A DNA stretch of 64,000 bases from Acanthochlamys bracteata (Eukaryota > Streptophyta > Magnoliopsida > Pandanales > Velloziaceae). A program made the position numbers and the translations under genes. Numbering within the stretch: position 1 is the stretch's first letter; every line of letters begins with the position of its first letter. Positions 34,137 to 46,867 of the stretch are shown here, in pieces. The DNA lies in the NCBI GenBank assembly GCA_019914995.1, contig CM034141.1:1860001-1924000 (forward strand), in the 5' to 3' direction. The notes beneath the pieces were generated by a model. That model saw nothing but the letters and a program-made list of their open reading frames with translations, searched no databases and was not told the DNA's origin.

Positions 34137-37100
34137 TCATTGCAGATGGCCAGCCAAAGTGCGAAGTCTAAGTATCATATGCCTTGCTGCAGACTCTCTA
34201 GATTCATGGGGACTGCTCATCATCTCCCCATTAATTGTACATTGGAAGTCTAACCCTTGGACTTTGACATCAGCATAAAACTTCCCTGAAACTTAGTAGG
34301 TATAACAATAGGTTTTTTGCAAATAAGAGAAGCTAAATCTGATGTTTTGCTCGACATAAAAGTAAGAAACAAACTTAGTACCCTCTGAAGGCGATGGAAA
34401 TACTGTATATTTGGGCAAACTCCAATTACTCCCACAGCATATATCATCCAACTCCTGCAGAAGTAGAACTTATCACAACCCAGGTATCCAAAACAAAGTG
34501 ACCACAACTACAGAAAAATTATATCTTTTCCTTTTTTTTTTTTGTGTTAATTGGGGATAATTTGCCATGAGAAATCTGCACATGCAAACCGTATTCCTCT
34601 TACACAAAATCTCACGAAACTGAATTACATTACTGTACACTGACCAACATTTCTTTAAATGAGATGCCCTGACATGACTAGTACAACATATGAAACATAA
34701 AAGGATGAGACTCACCTGACATGCACCCCTTACAGTAAGAACTGCCTCATACAGTTTCTTTCTCTTCAATGGCCGATCCAGGTTTTGCTCAGAATTAAAG
34801 GATTTTTCTGCACGCACTTCACTGGAACATAAACTGTGGCATAACTCCAATATAGATATAGCATCCAAGGTCCTAGACTCTTCAACTTCTGTTGAACAGT
34901 TACAAAATTTAGATACATGAATCTCCAAAAGAGGTCTAAGTGAAGACTATGCTCACTGCATAATATTGCAAAAAATAATCAAACAGCATCACATAACAAA
35001 AATTTCCCAATGAGATGAGATACTTCTAGATCCCGGTCTGAGATGATTGACCGGCAAATTGAATGTTCTCAACACCTAACCGAATATGGAGGTGATAATT
35101 CTTATCCAGACAATATAGCAACTAAACAATTAGAGTAACAATATTATCACACGATTGAATTCACAATATTGAATCCTGGATAAAATCCAGAATTATAGAA
35201 ACAATGAATGACTACTTTATAATAACGCTAACAACAACATCAAATGCTCAAAATATATAAATACTGCAAGACCAACAGTAATAAAGTACTTACGAATATG
35301 CAGCTCCAAAAAAGAAAAAAGAAAGTAATACCTTTTAAAATCATCTGGATGTTCATCTCACATTGAGCAATCTCATCTTCAAGCATGCGTAGCTGATTGC
35401 ACTGGAAGTCACTAAAACAATGAGAGTGATGTTTGCTAAATGGCAATTCGCAAAAAGAAGAGAAAGCATACCATGTTATCGCGTCTATTCTGAAGAGCTC
35501 GCAGAGAAGCTTCTAGCAGATTATCTGTCCTTGAATTCTTGGGTAATTTATATGCATCGCAGTCTTTAGTAGCCTTCTCCAACAGACATATGGCAAGATC
35601 ATCTACAGCAGACCCACCGAAGTTTCTCGTGACTTGACCAGAATCTCTTACCTGGAAGGACTGACATATTCTTTTACATAATGATGACATTCTACTTCTA
35701 AATTCGCAACAATTTTCATGTGGACTACTAATGATGCTGCCTTCCAATTTGGAAGAACAATGCTATAAAAGGAGAAAGAACCCTCTGAAGAGTACATCTA
35801 AAAAAGCAGTCGACACCTTGACATGAAGAGGCAAAAGATGCGTATATTCCACATGTGAATAGTATGATTTTCGTTGTATACAGGGCATAAGTTATTGGTG
35901 GTTCGCCAACAGATTTGGCAAGTACTATGTAGAATCATTTTGGTGACCAGGCATACGCATGACGGAATGGTGCTATGAGAAACTCCGGCTATGTGCATAT
36001 GATATCTAATCAATATCAGAAAGAACAAATCTCCAATATTTTAAAACTATTTCAAAACAAAATGGCTGCACTTCATGAGAGTGAAGAAATTTAGGGAAAA
36101 AAAGGATAAACAAGTTATTCCTAGCAGAATAGAACGCAAAATAATATAGTATGTAAAAAACCATAGCAAATAATATATAAAAGACAATCAACCTGTTGCA
36201 AAGAAGCAGATAAAATCCACCTCCAGTCTTCATATTATAACTTTGTTAACATACCTTAAGAGTAAGTCTACGTTGGAGACTATCCAAGGAAACTGAATCA
36301 ACTAAAAATAAAGCATTACTTGCTTATACCAAAGTCATCAAAAAAAGAATCATGAACTTTTCAGCTAACAGACAAGTATATTATTCCTACATTGGAGGCT
36401 GTAGATTGTGGTATACCATGTATACCAGTTTAAAGAAAATGGAACCTCAGAAAAAGTCAATGCCCTAGTTATTCTGAAAATATGAACCATAATAGGTAAC
36501 CCTATGAATGAGTTCAAGATTAGGAAAAAAGCATTCAGGCGCTCTTCATTTTCTTCATTAAGTTTGGCTTACTTATTCAGGTTTGGTTTTGGTGAGTCCA
36601 TTAAACCCACCTTGCCAACTGATTTTGCTTAAGCTTAAACCATAAGAGCTAAAGCTTGTTATGAGGTTTGTTTTTATGAACCAGAGTATCCTTCCACAGC
36701 TTGTTTTATTCTTATGTTAAGAGGTGTAAATATAATTAAATACAGTCGTAAATTCGTTCAAGGGGCCCTTATTTCTTGCACAAGTTTATGGGTGATTCAG
36801 GCTTAGAATGAAAAAAGACATTTCATGATTCTGTCGAGAAAGCACTCAATCAAATTTAACAAGTTGGCAATGCTCTTGTATAAGTATGCATGCAAATTGA
36901 AGAGACTTGAAAGAGCAGTTATAGGGCCCCGTCACAACGATGCACGATAGAAAGGTATAACTTTTCTTAAGAAAATATCCTGAAGACATAAACGGCAAGC
37001 CATTCCATCCCCACTTTCCCTTTCGTTGAAATGTTTCATAAGCAGTGGTAGTCACAAAGACCCAGTGAGAAAAGGCATCAACCTTTTTCCAAATTGGAAC

Positions 37101-40100
37101 TAGATAATCCCATTTTAACTGACATAAGGAGGGGAAGAAAACTAAAAATCGAAGAGAGATATGCATACCTTCTCTCCATCATGACCGTTAGCAATACCGC
37201 CACCAAGCTGATGAGGCACAGCATCAGATGGCAAAATCCTGTAAGACCCATTATACTCTCTACCATTAGATCTTTCAGCAACCATTGTCTTGTTACTAAC
37301 AGCACCGTCCCCCTCTATCACTCGATCATCAGAGTTGGACTGCTGTCTGTTTCTAGTATAGGAATCACCCTTGATATGAGGTTTACTATAATTTCCGAAT
37401 AAGTCACCAATATTGTTACAATCTCCTCTAGTTTTAATTCCTCTAGCCATTCTACTAATGTTGGCAGTGAGAGCGTTGAAATTCTGTTCGCTTTTGCAGG
37501 ACTTGTTCATCTCATCAGTCTGCCCAAGATCTGGCTCAGGGATATTCTCATTGAAATCTATCACTTGATTCCACGAATCCAGTGAATTATCAGGATTTTC
37601 CCTGTATCTGAGACAAGACCACTATGTCCTTAGTTAGCCATGGCTTGCTTCTGTAAATTAAGAAAGAAAGAGTACCTTGCATTACCTGGAAAGCCAGTCA
37701 GATAAAATCTGCACATAGGGTAGTAAATGGAAGTATTCGACAACAGGTGTTACTTCAGGAGCTAGAACATTCCTGACTATAGGACCCCTCAAACTGAAGA
37801 AACGCAAAATGCAAAGTCAATCATATGAATCTAAAACATAACAAATTTCGAAGAATGTCTTTTCACAATAAGAATGTACCTGTTCATAACATCTTCAATA
37901 GGAACTTCAATAGCATCATTGCATCCAGGTTCAGTATATTGCATTATGTATAAGCATGTTCTGGTTTTCTCCTTACTTAAGGAATAAGCCAAATGGCATT
38001 CAAGAATAGTTAAACTAGAATGTCCAATACCTGCATAGGAGTTTACATTGTCAAGCATGACCAAACCACATATACCTCCAGTAGAAAAGAAACAGAGAAA
38101 TGTTAGCTTGAACTAGATAGTATAACGTCCAGAAACAAAGTAATCCATAGCAAGAAAAATCACGCAAATATGGTTGCTTAAACTTTTACTATCTCAAAAC
38201 ACAAACAGATATTGCCACAATCAAATGACTTTTACATGCATTCCAAATGCAAATTCCAATTGGCTCCACATTTATGGGGTACACCATAATATCTAGGAAA
38301 ATAAGATAGACTGGAGCAGAACTAAAAATGAGAACATTTACAGCCAAACGAAGAGAAAAGAGTTGAGTATTGAAAAATAAAGCACAAGATTTCTTTTGGG
38401 AAGTCCATAGAGTCCCAGACCTAGACTACCAAAATCAAAGTAACTAATACGTAGATTAGATACCAAAAATGAGTAGCAAGCAACATGTACTCTATATAAC
38501 CAACTTGTCAAGGTGAAACTTACCCTCAAAGGAGCTATGTAAGGCATGTAGCCGTAATAAACTCAATTACATAGAGTTCTAGTGTTTCTTTTACACTTCT
38601 TCTTTTTTTCTCTACATTCCATCTTTGAAACTCTTTTAGAGGTTAGAAATGTGTATTTTAGAAATTGTTCATTAACGCGCCACAATCAGAAATCTGCTCA
38701 TCTGGTGATTGCTCCTTAAATCCTGACCAAACGCACAGATTGAGATTAATATGTCACACTGGTCTTTTGCACCTAAAAAAACTTTTGCATCATGGACAAA
38801 AGCATCAACCAAATAAATCGTCAGAAGGCATTCTGTTATACAGAAATCTCTCAAGATGCTTTTCAGATCAATTATGGAATTGATAGCTCAACCCTAAAAT
38901 AGTAACTAGTTTATCATGTAGATAAACGACAAGATTTGAAAAAAAAAAACTTGCTTGCTCCTAAGAATCACAGATAGCTTGACCTAAAATTAGTCAACAG
39001 ATATCAAACAACAAAACTCTAAACCCACTTCAATTCTCATTAATATTAACGGCCTAAAGGTTTTTAAAACAGACGAAAGGTTATAACTTTAACAAAAACA
39101 GCAACCAACACTCACTAACAGAAACCTTGTCTATTTGAAGCCACAGTTCTACTAGCCGGAGCTTATTTTCCAAGGACAATATTCCATTGCAGGCATACAT
39201 CTAGGTTCCTCTCCTTGGTGCCAACATCAGAGAAACTATAATTTAACTAAAACAGATCAAAGCCTATAGGTACCTGTTTTCTCTCGAACTGCAGACAGAG
39301 CTTGTCGATGAAGCGGATACATAGTTTTGTTTAGTGCATGCACGGTCATTTCCTTTTGCTCAACCACTTCTATTGGTTTTTCCAAATCTTTTTCGACTAA
39401 TGACCAAACCCCTTTTGTTACAGAGGAGTACTGGAGCAGACATTTCTCTTTAGTAGCATCAGTAAGGAAAATGGCAACCTTGGAAATAGGCCATGCATCC
39501 ATGTCTGGATCATCTTTTAGTGGTTCTAAAGTTGTAGAAAGAACACAGGCCTCCACAATCTTCTTCTCCGTAACAGATAACTGCTTATCAAGCTGGAGAT
39601 CTACCGACTTCATTCCATTATCATTCTTATAAAACCTGAGATAATCAAGCACACTTGGTTTTGCAGTAGAGGCAATCTGGCAGAATGTTTGAGCACCAAG
39701 AAACTCAAGTTGTTTATGATGCCGCCTGTGATAGTAATTGTAGAGAAGTACAACAGCCTGCATCTGCAGATATAAGAAACAATCTAATGGCAGCATTTTT
39801 TACATGACATTATATACAGAAAAGCAAACAGAGTTCCTCAGTACAATTGGGGACCCTCTTGTTAAATGAAGAAAACCATACTAAGATGTATACAACAGTC
39901 TATTACTAGAACGAGATGTATTCTCCTATCATGGAATTACTTTTGAGATCAGATCCCAAGCATCTAAACCAGTGTACATGATACGAGACAGACAAGGAAC
40001 TATGCTAAAAACTGTTGTCTCAGATACTAGCCTTTCATGTACATGAAGTGTGTCACAGTTCAAAAATGCAAACCTTCCAATGGCATCTAGCAACAATTAC

Positions 40101-41707
40101 ACATGTGAGCATTGCTCTATATGGCCAAGCAAAAAATCTTCTCTTATCTTATAGTAAGGACCTACTTTGGCCATAACAGAACTCCCAGTTCTCCAGGAAC
40201 CAACTATGTGCAATATGAAGTAGCACTTAATTGGGCTGGCGCAAACTTGCAAAGAAAGGTGGCGTAATCATGCAAGAAGTAAGTTTCTATGCAATACTAA
40301 TAACTTCTTTTGTGCATTTATTTTTCCTTAATTATATTTGGTCCTACAATTGTACTCTTAAAAGTAGAATACCGATAATCTAATGCTATGCAAGCTTGCC
40401 TATGCTTTCTAATTTTCTTTCTTCATTATCAATAGATCTACATTGTTTATCCTCAAAGTGTCAAAGACTCCAGCTTAGTCAAGCACAATCGGGTCTTCAA
40501 CCTTCAAGTCAATCTTAGAGTGAAGCTAGATATGTGTTAAAATCTTCCATTCAGATTTCTAGGAAATATGCATTAAACAGGTACTTTAAATAGTTCATAT
40601 TTGTCATGCTTTACCATTATGTATAACAGAACAATTAACCATAATGTCAATCTCAAGAAATGTTGAAAAGATAGTAGCCAATATAATCTTCAATGTGAAG
40701 TGCATGCCACAGCTAAGTCTCTAACACGCATTAGAAAATTTTATTCTCAAAACCGATTGGATTTCTTTTGTTAACTTCATCAAATGAGATCTACGAGGAT
40801 CTTTCCTCTATAACCAAACAATGTCCAATCTTATTTCTGACTTTTACCCATTCAACTCATGGAAATGCCTATGCTGCATCAGTTAGTCTGAAAACTATCA
40901 AACACCCCTATTTCCAACTTAATAATGTGCAATACAGAAATGCTAGAAGAAACTTACGATTCATACACTTAATTTGTTTGTCATTTCATAGTCTTTAATT
41001 AAACCCTTAATTTGATTTTAATTAAAGCTCCACCATGTATTGATGTGGATTAATTCTCCATGGCGAGACTTTCACGAGATATGGAAACATATACAATATA
41101 TAAAATTGATAGCAAGAATTGATAATGACAAAGAGTAAAATAGAAATTAAAGAGCAATTTTGGATATAAAGTGACAACTTTTAAAGTAACACAATACTAA
41201 ACTTTTGAAAGGAAGCCTTAAAAACCATTAGCAACAGTAGACAAGGAAAAGAAAACTGCAAATACTATGAAATAGTAAAAGTTCAGGAAATAGCTGGACC
41301 ATTTTTCCCTAATCGAAGGCAAAAGTTCCACAGGGAGAGTAAAACATTCAACAAACCATGAGCTCGAAGAAGCTCTGCTCTGTGGAACAGATCATAAATA
41401 GCTTTCTGCTGCAATTTCACCAAGCGTAAAGTATGAAACTTAACCAAACAAAAAAAAAAGAAACTTAAATACCCAAAAATATTCCTTTAAAAAAACGTAA
41501 AGAAAACGATGATCATATAACTCAAAACCAAGATCAGTTCACCTGTTTAGCAACAGCTTCCTGCTGCGATTGTGACGGCGGAACACGACCTGAACTGGCT
41601 CTAAGAGGAAGCAACGGCCCAACGAGATGATCAAAGAGCGCTTGGATGGTGACTTCAGTCGGCACCGGTTCCACCAACTCCTCTTTCTTGGTTTCTACTA
41701 CCACCAT
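34137..41707 (-). CDS. Unrecognised plant protein, 702 aa, with dsRNA-binding-like C terminus
   Basis: Ten exons in consistent phase: 41707-41543, 39763-39274, 38030-37880, 37793-37686, 37607-37169, 35762-35472, 35401-35332, 34888-34716, 34454-34382 and 34285-34137 (two acceptors have in-frame alternatives 6 bp apart). Residues 1-80 form an N-terminal module (VTIQALFDHLVGPLLPL, then AVVLLYNYYHRRHHKQLEFL). The middle is partly low-complexity (SNSDDRVIEGDGAVSN). A Lys/Arg motif RPLKRKK could be nuclear targeting. The C terminus reads ELDDICCGSNWSLPKY, FYADVKVQGLDFQCTINGEM, then SPHESRESAARHMILRL, which has the alpha-beta-beta-alpha order and the final A-A-xx-L helix of a dsRNA-binding fold. No enzyme motif is seen. 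The start lies 63 bp from a divergent ORF. Confidence 0.82.
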
Positions 41708-41770
41708 TGTTGTTCGCAAACAAAATTTTAGATATATTAGCGTTTGAGAAAAAGGATTTACCTACAGAAA
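41708..41770. promoter_or_regulatory. Short divergent spacer, probable shared promoter
   Basis: Only 63 bp separate the ATG of the minus-strand 702-residue gene (41707) from the ATG of the plus-strand small ORF (41771). No TATA box is evident. Because both leaders must lie within or across this spacer, the transcripts probably overlap at their 5' ends or start inside each other's leader. A bidirectional promoter is inferred, assuming the small ORF is real. Confidence 0.4.
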
Positions 41771-42025
41771 ATGGAAGCGGAGGACAATCCGTGGCTTAGA
41801 CGAGAGGTCACGTTTGAAGAAGTTTTGAAGAACGAGTTTCTGAATGAAGCAGCAGATCCCGACGGCTTCCCGTTGGGAAGAGAAAGAAAACAAGCAATGG
41901 AGTATGGAGAATTGGACCGGGTTGGAGAATGGAGAGAGTTGGGATATGGAACGTTGTTACCAAACATAGAAATGGCGCGAAAAATTACGGTGAGCTGTTG
42001 TCCGAGAGAAAACATCCGAAATTAG
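41771..42025 (+). CDS. Small unrecognised ORF, possibly first exon of a divergent gene
   Basis: Frame of 84 residues beginning MEAEDNPWLRREVTFEEVLK, then NEAADPDGFPLGRERKQAME and WRELGYGTLLPNIEMAR. The composition (acidic, Trp-containing, ordered) looks like real protein rather than chance. A GT donor (ACG-GTGAGC) at 41991 suggests the frame may splice onward; one candidate acceptor is CTGCTGCAG before 42240, giving a basic KTGSREARKKGRR tail in the same phase, ending at a stop near 42315. No family recognised. If unspliced, the product is 84 residues. Confidence 0.55.
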   Translation: MEAEDNPWLRREVTFEEVLKNEFLNEAADPDGFPLGRERKQAMEYGELDRVGEWRELGYGTLLPNIEMARKITVSCCPRENIRN

Positions 42026-43934
42026 ACCGGGTAGAGCGATGTCGGTGTTTTGTTTTAGTAAGGAGTAGGAGTTCGGAACATGTTTCGGACGTATTGTGAG
42101 TTTTGAAAGGGTTGGTGTGGAGTTGTTGGGAATGTTGCAGAGAAACTTTTTAAGTTTGGAATCAAAAAGTTTTAACATTGAACTTTCAATTCTGCCCTGG
42201 GCAGGATTCAGTTGAAGTGAATGATTACTCACTGCTGCAGAAAACGGGAAGCAGAGAAGCAAGAAAGAAAGGAAGAAGATCTTTAAGATTCTATTCTTCA
42301 ATGCCTGTCATCTGATCATCATGTGATGATCAATTTGGGGATTCTCACTGAAATTCAATTTGATTTAATTCTATTTTTATAAGATTACATTAGGAATTAT
42401 AATTGACAAATCCGAATCGTATAGTTTTGATCAACCCAGAAAATAAATGGTCCGAATTTGAAAAAAAAAGAATACATAATTGATCATGCACCACCCGATT
42501 TGATTGAAGGGATTTTAAATTGATCCGATAATCCACCCGTCTGTCCGAATTGATCAGACCATTGAAATAAATAAATATATATATATATATCTTTTATTTT
42601 TTTATTTATATTGAACAAACGCATGATAGATTCACACATTTGCTCGAGCGGACTCGTTTCTTTCGAGTTTCTTCTCCGATAGGTCTTTTGGCGTCCGGTA
42701 TAGTTGTCTCATCTTTTCTCCTACGATTCTCTCCTGTATGGTCTGGCGTCCGACTTCATTTTCTTCTTTCTTATCAATCAAGTCTATCTTCTTCTCTAAC
42801 TTTCAACATCAAGAACCCGTTGGAACCAACAAGTCAGCTACTCACCAACGTCGAGCTCACCGATCGGATCAATCATATCTTCAATGTCTTGCTTGATTTC
42901 AGTAATCGATTCGAGCCTTTTTGGTTTAGTTGGATGAATTGATGAGTTCGCTGTAGCCAATGAGTGTAGGTGATTATTATTCTGTTGCAGCAGTAGAAAC
43001 CTTCCGTTGCAGCAGCAAAAGAAGGCCACACTTTTAGGCAGTAGTGGCTGTTTCTATTGATCATTATTCTGTTAGTTTCATTGATTGAGATGATGATGAT
43101 TGTTTTCTTCTTCTTGTTATTGTTTGCTGTTGTTGTTGTAGTTGTTGTTGTTTTAGTTATCGTGGGCTGCCAAAGATGATGGCGTAGGCCTTGATGTCTC
43201 AGAGAATAGTGAGCTCTGCTACCGTCTTCATAAGGCCTTTTCGGTGCTTCTTGCAATCTTTCTATATGTAAACACCTTCTATGCAATCTTCCTGAATGCT
43301 ACTATTAATCCGACGGATTAATCCAAAAATCGTTAATCCAGATAGTTTTTCAAATCGATTTCCAATTATGCTCTGAATACGTTATTTACTAATTAATTAA
43401 TTAATTATGATTTAAAAGCACTTAAAATTAGCAATGTTTGTGAAATTTTATATAGTTTGCTGACTCTAAATTTTTCACATTGATTGAGACTAAAATAAAA
43501 TCCAAATCAAATTTAAGTGAATCAATCTCAAATCGGCAAACCGGAATATATATTCACCGCTATTATATACCGGATAGAGTAATGAAGTATAGTCATTAAC
43601 AAAAATAGAAGAATTTTGCCAAGAAAGAAAAGTTTCCTTTTCGGTTCGAGTAGAATGCTAATTAGGAATGACAAAAACCAAACTCTGCAAGGGCGGTCTT
43701 CACTTGAACAGTCTAAAAGTTTGTGTCCAAAAGAACACAAAGACCAACCAATCACCTCTGGAGCAGGAGTGGACAAACAAAAGCTCCTGAGCTTTTGTTT
43801 TGTTGAAAGTTAGCAAGAGGACAGCAGTCCTACAGTTTACATGCACACTCAACAACGTTCAAACAAGCTAGTACAAATGTAAGTGGCTAAATTACATTGG
43901 AATATTACAAATGCCACTAAGATTAAGTGAACAT
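42026..43934. other. Intergenic DNA, no supported gene
   Basis: Holds possible downstream exon sequence of the small divergent gene, an AT dinucleotide run near 42571-42590, and a GTT/GTTGTT trinucleotide-rich stretch near 43119-43153. ORFs at 42640-42942 and on the opposite strand lack recognisable domains. The 3' flank of the farnesyltransferase gene lies at the right end. Confidence 0.4.
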
Positions 43935-46867
43935 TCAAAATGCACTACCCAGAAAGCTTTGTCTACGCCATGACCAGTAGTTTGATCTCATTGGATCAAC
44001 ATTCTCCAGGATAGTGCAAATAGAGACTGCTGGATGGCCATCTGAAATTTGTTCTGAATTTCTCAAGTTCTCAATAACTCCTTTTAGTTCATCAGATGGT
44101 TGAAAACCATAGCAAAGCATATCCAAAAGCAAAGCCAAAGCAAAACAGAATTTGGTACCGCTTTTCAAAACTTCGAGACATAATTCTGAAACTCGGTTAT
44201 CACGAATCATCAGATCCATTTGATCTTTATATAAACCACGAAGGTACCTCCACGGGCTCTCATTTTCAGGGTGACTTAAAATTGCTTCAGTTGTGTGGCT
44301 GACCTCTGACTCCCGCATGGCTTGAAGCCCACCATGAAGTGGGGACCTTGTAATAACAAAGTACCTCTAAAAAGGAACTCAATGATCAGTAAGCTGCAAT
44401 TTAAATCCAATAAGAATTAAGTTGCAGACAAAATTGCATGTTAAACACAGGCAGATTTAATGAACCTCAATTATTTAAAGCAATTCTATTGTTTAGAGCA
44501 CACTTTCAGATAGAGCAGATGGGGCGGGCAAGGATAGCAGCAAATACCACTTCGCAAAGATGTTCGCCTGTCTTACCCACCATTAGAGCAAACCCAGCAA
44601 TTTCCTCCAGCAGGAAATCAATCATCTAAGGTGACTGTTCTAATTGTTCCAGAGATAGCTGAGTAATTACTCATGAAATTGAAACTTAACTGATACAAGC
44701 ACATCACATTGTTGAAGACAGAATAATAGTTTGAAGGAAGCTATCTACATCACAGAAAGGTGGTTTCTACTTGTAGTAATACATAATGGATAAGCCAGAG
44801 AAGGGCGCTCTCATAAAACAAAGCTGCAGCACACTATAATTTAGGAGGAAAATAAGGACGCTAGCAGACATAGACCATCGGCTAATAGGATTTGATGGAG
44901 TCTCTAAGTTATCCTTATTTCCAAACGCTTCACCCAATAAAGTCCACGTTGTTTCCACACTCAAACTTCTAGAAAGTTATCTACGTTATAGCTTTAGAAT
45001 TCCGTAATATGAACTTGGCAAGCTATGCTAGAATATGTAGAATCCGCATATCCAAGAGCTAACAAATATTACATATTATTCAAAATATTGCTCATATATC
45101 AAAATTTACATAAATTGGATAAAACAAAAAGCAGAAAAGGCAGGATAAAACAAATACATAAGCCAATTTAGAAGGACATAAAAAGAAAGATATTATGGTT
45201 ATCAGTGATTAAACCATTACACTACCTGATTCCATGCAGAATTATTAAAAATGTCATCTTCAAGAAGCTCTCCACAATAATCAAGCTCATCTTCCCAGCC
45301 CCCCAATGCCTGGAGAACCCACTAAAAAAGAATATAAACGAAATAAAGCTGTAATCAGCAAGCTCTTCAAGGAGATGAATGGACACCTTTATTTTGCTCC
45401 AAATTCTCGACCTTTGCTTCCAACATATTTGCCAAACCATAAAATAATTGCTTACACAGTGAGAGCTACAGTAAGTGTTATAAAACACAAGAAAAAAGGA
45501 ATTTACCTGCCTATGTGACCAAGCATGATAGTTTTTAGCATCAACGGAAAGTATCTTCTTCGTGAACTGAAGTTCCTTAGCTACAGATTCAGGTCCTATT
45601 TTCTCAGCAACCCACCTTTTATGATGCCTATAGAAAATGGACTGTGCAATCAGTATGTTGATGTCTCTGAATATAGAATACTGAGCTTATGTTACCAGCA
45701 AAAAAAATGCATTTGATTTATAAATTAAAAAAAAAGCTTCTAAAGCATAACTTGCTCTTGTAAATATATAAAAGTAAGATACATATGGAGTGACTTGTAC
45801 CAGATCTGATAGTTCTTCGAGTTCTTCTTTGCAAAATGATCAATGAATTTTCTCTCCTCATGCAAGTCGACATTTAAAGCCTCAAGCACCAAGCGTCTGA
45901 AATGCCACACCTATTGAATCATGACATATTTGCACCAAGAGTAAATAGAATATGATCATTTCAAGCAGAACTCAACCAGTTATAATCGAAATCCAAACTT
46001 GATCTAAATAATTCGGTCCTAACCTTGTTCTGCGTTGTCCTGAAAAAGACCTACACAATTTTGTGCAAGCTGAAATTATAATAACATATGGAATAAACAT
46101 TTTAGGAAATTATGAAATTTCTCTTTTTAGCCTTTTCTACTTAAGGTTTTAAGAGTTTCTGTATATGAGTCTAGTGAACCTCTATCTAAGAGGAGCATCA
46201 ATTTATTTTATACTAGAGCAAATGTGACAAAATCCAATCTTTTGTCTTGCTCCATACACAAAATTTTGCAGAAATCAATCAATCAAATTCTAATTCCCAC
46301 ATGAGCCAAATAAGTAACATATACATCAACAAAAACCACAACTTTCTTCTTTTCTAATTAACAAAAACCAGTATCAATTCATTCCAAGCTAAATTCTAAT
46401 GAGTTTGTTCTCATAAAAGAATGTGATTCTTCGAAGCAGAATTGTCAATCTTAACAATTATCCTGCGTTCTCCTAAATCAATCGAGACTATTAGTTCAAA
46501 GAACTCATCGACCAAACAAAGAAAGAGAAACGAGATAATTGAATTCAATCCAATCGAAGCGGAGCAGTGAACAAAAATAAATCCGAACAACAATGGAGTT
46601 ATGACTGACAGTATAGTTTCCAGGATTGAGAGCGATAGCTCGAGCGGTGAGTGAAAGCGAGCGAGGGCTGAGTTCGCTAGCGAGATAAACGGCGCGGAAG
46701 TAATCCATAGTCTCTCTGAACTCATCAGTGTAAGCGATCGGGACAACAGGATGGGGCCCATCGTCCTGCGGCACCGGCTTAACGTCCGACCACTCCGGTA
46801 GTGAGCTCAGTCGGCCTGTTGCGACGGAAAATTCCGAATCGCTTTCTTCGTCCGACGATGAAGACAT
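43935..46867 (-). CDS. FTA: Protein farnesyltransferase / geranylgeranyltransferase type-1 alpha subunit
   Basis: Shared alpha subunit of the two CaaX prenyltransferases, which attach farnesyl or geranylgeranyl groups to C-terminal cysteines; in Arabidopsis the gene is PLURIPETALA. Five exons (46867-46610, 45910-45801, 45627-45507, 45321-45226, 44366-43935) give 338 residues, a normal plant length. The N terminus is acidic ([13 protein letters not shown]). Prenyltransferase alpha repeats of the form N-Y-xx-W-xx-R-R follow: [58 protein letters not shown] and [13 protein letters not shown]. One donor reads ACT-GTCAGT, a weak but valid GT site. Acts as a cytosolic heterodimer with FTB or the GGTase-I beta subunit. 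No damage seen; probably functional. Confidence 0.96.

Noticed and set aside
36846-37166. Minus-strand ORF inside an intron of the 702-residue gene
   Set aside because: Joining it to the neighbouring exons is unnecessary: exon 37607-37169 already splices in phase to 35762-35472, and the ORF has no family resemblance.
42640-42942. Plus-strand ORF of 100 codons
   Set aside because: Starts at a non-ATG codon, composition is Leu/Ser/Phe-rich, and no domain or splice support is seen; overlapping ORFs on the opposite strand are equally long.
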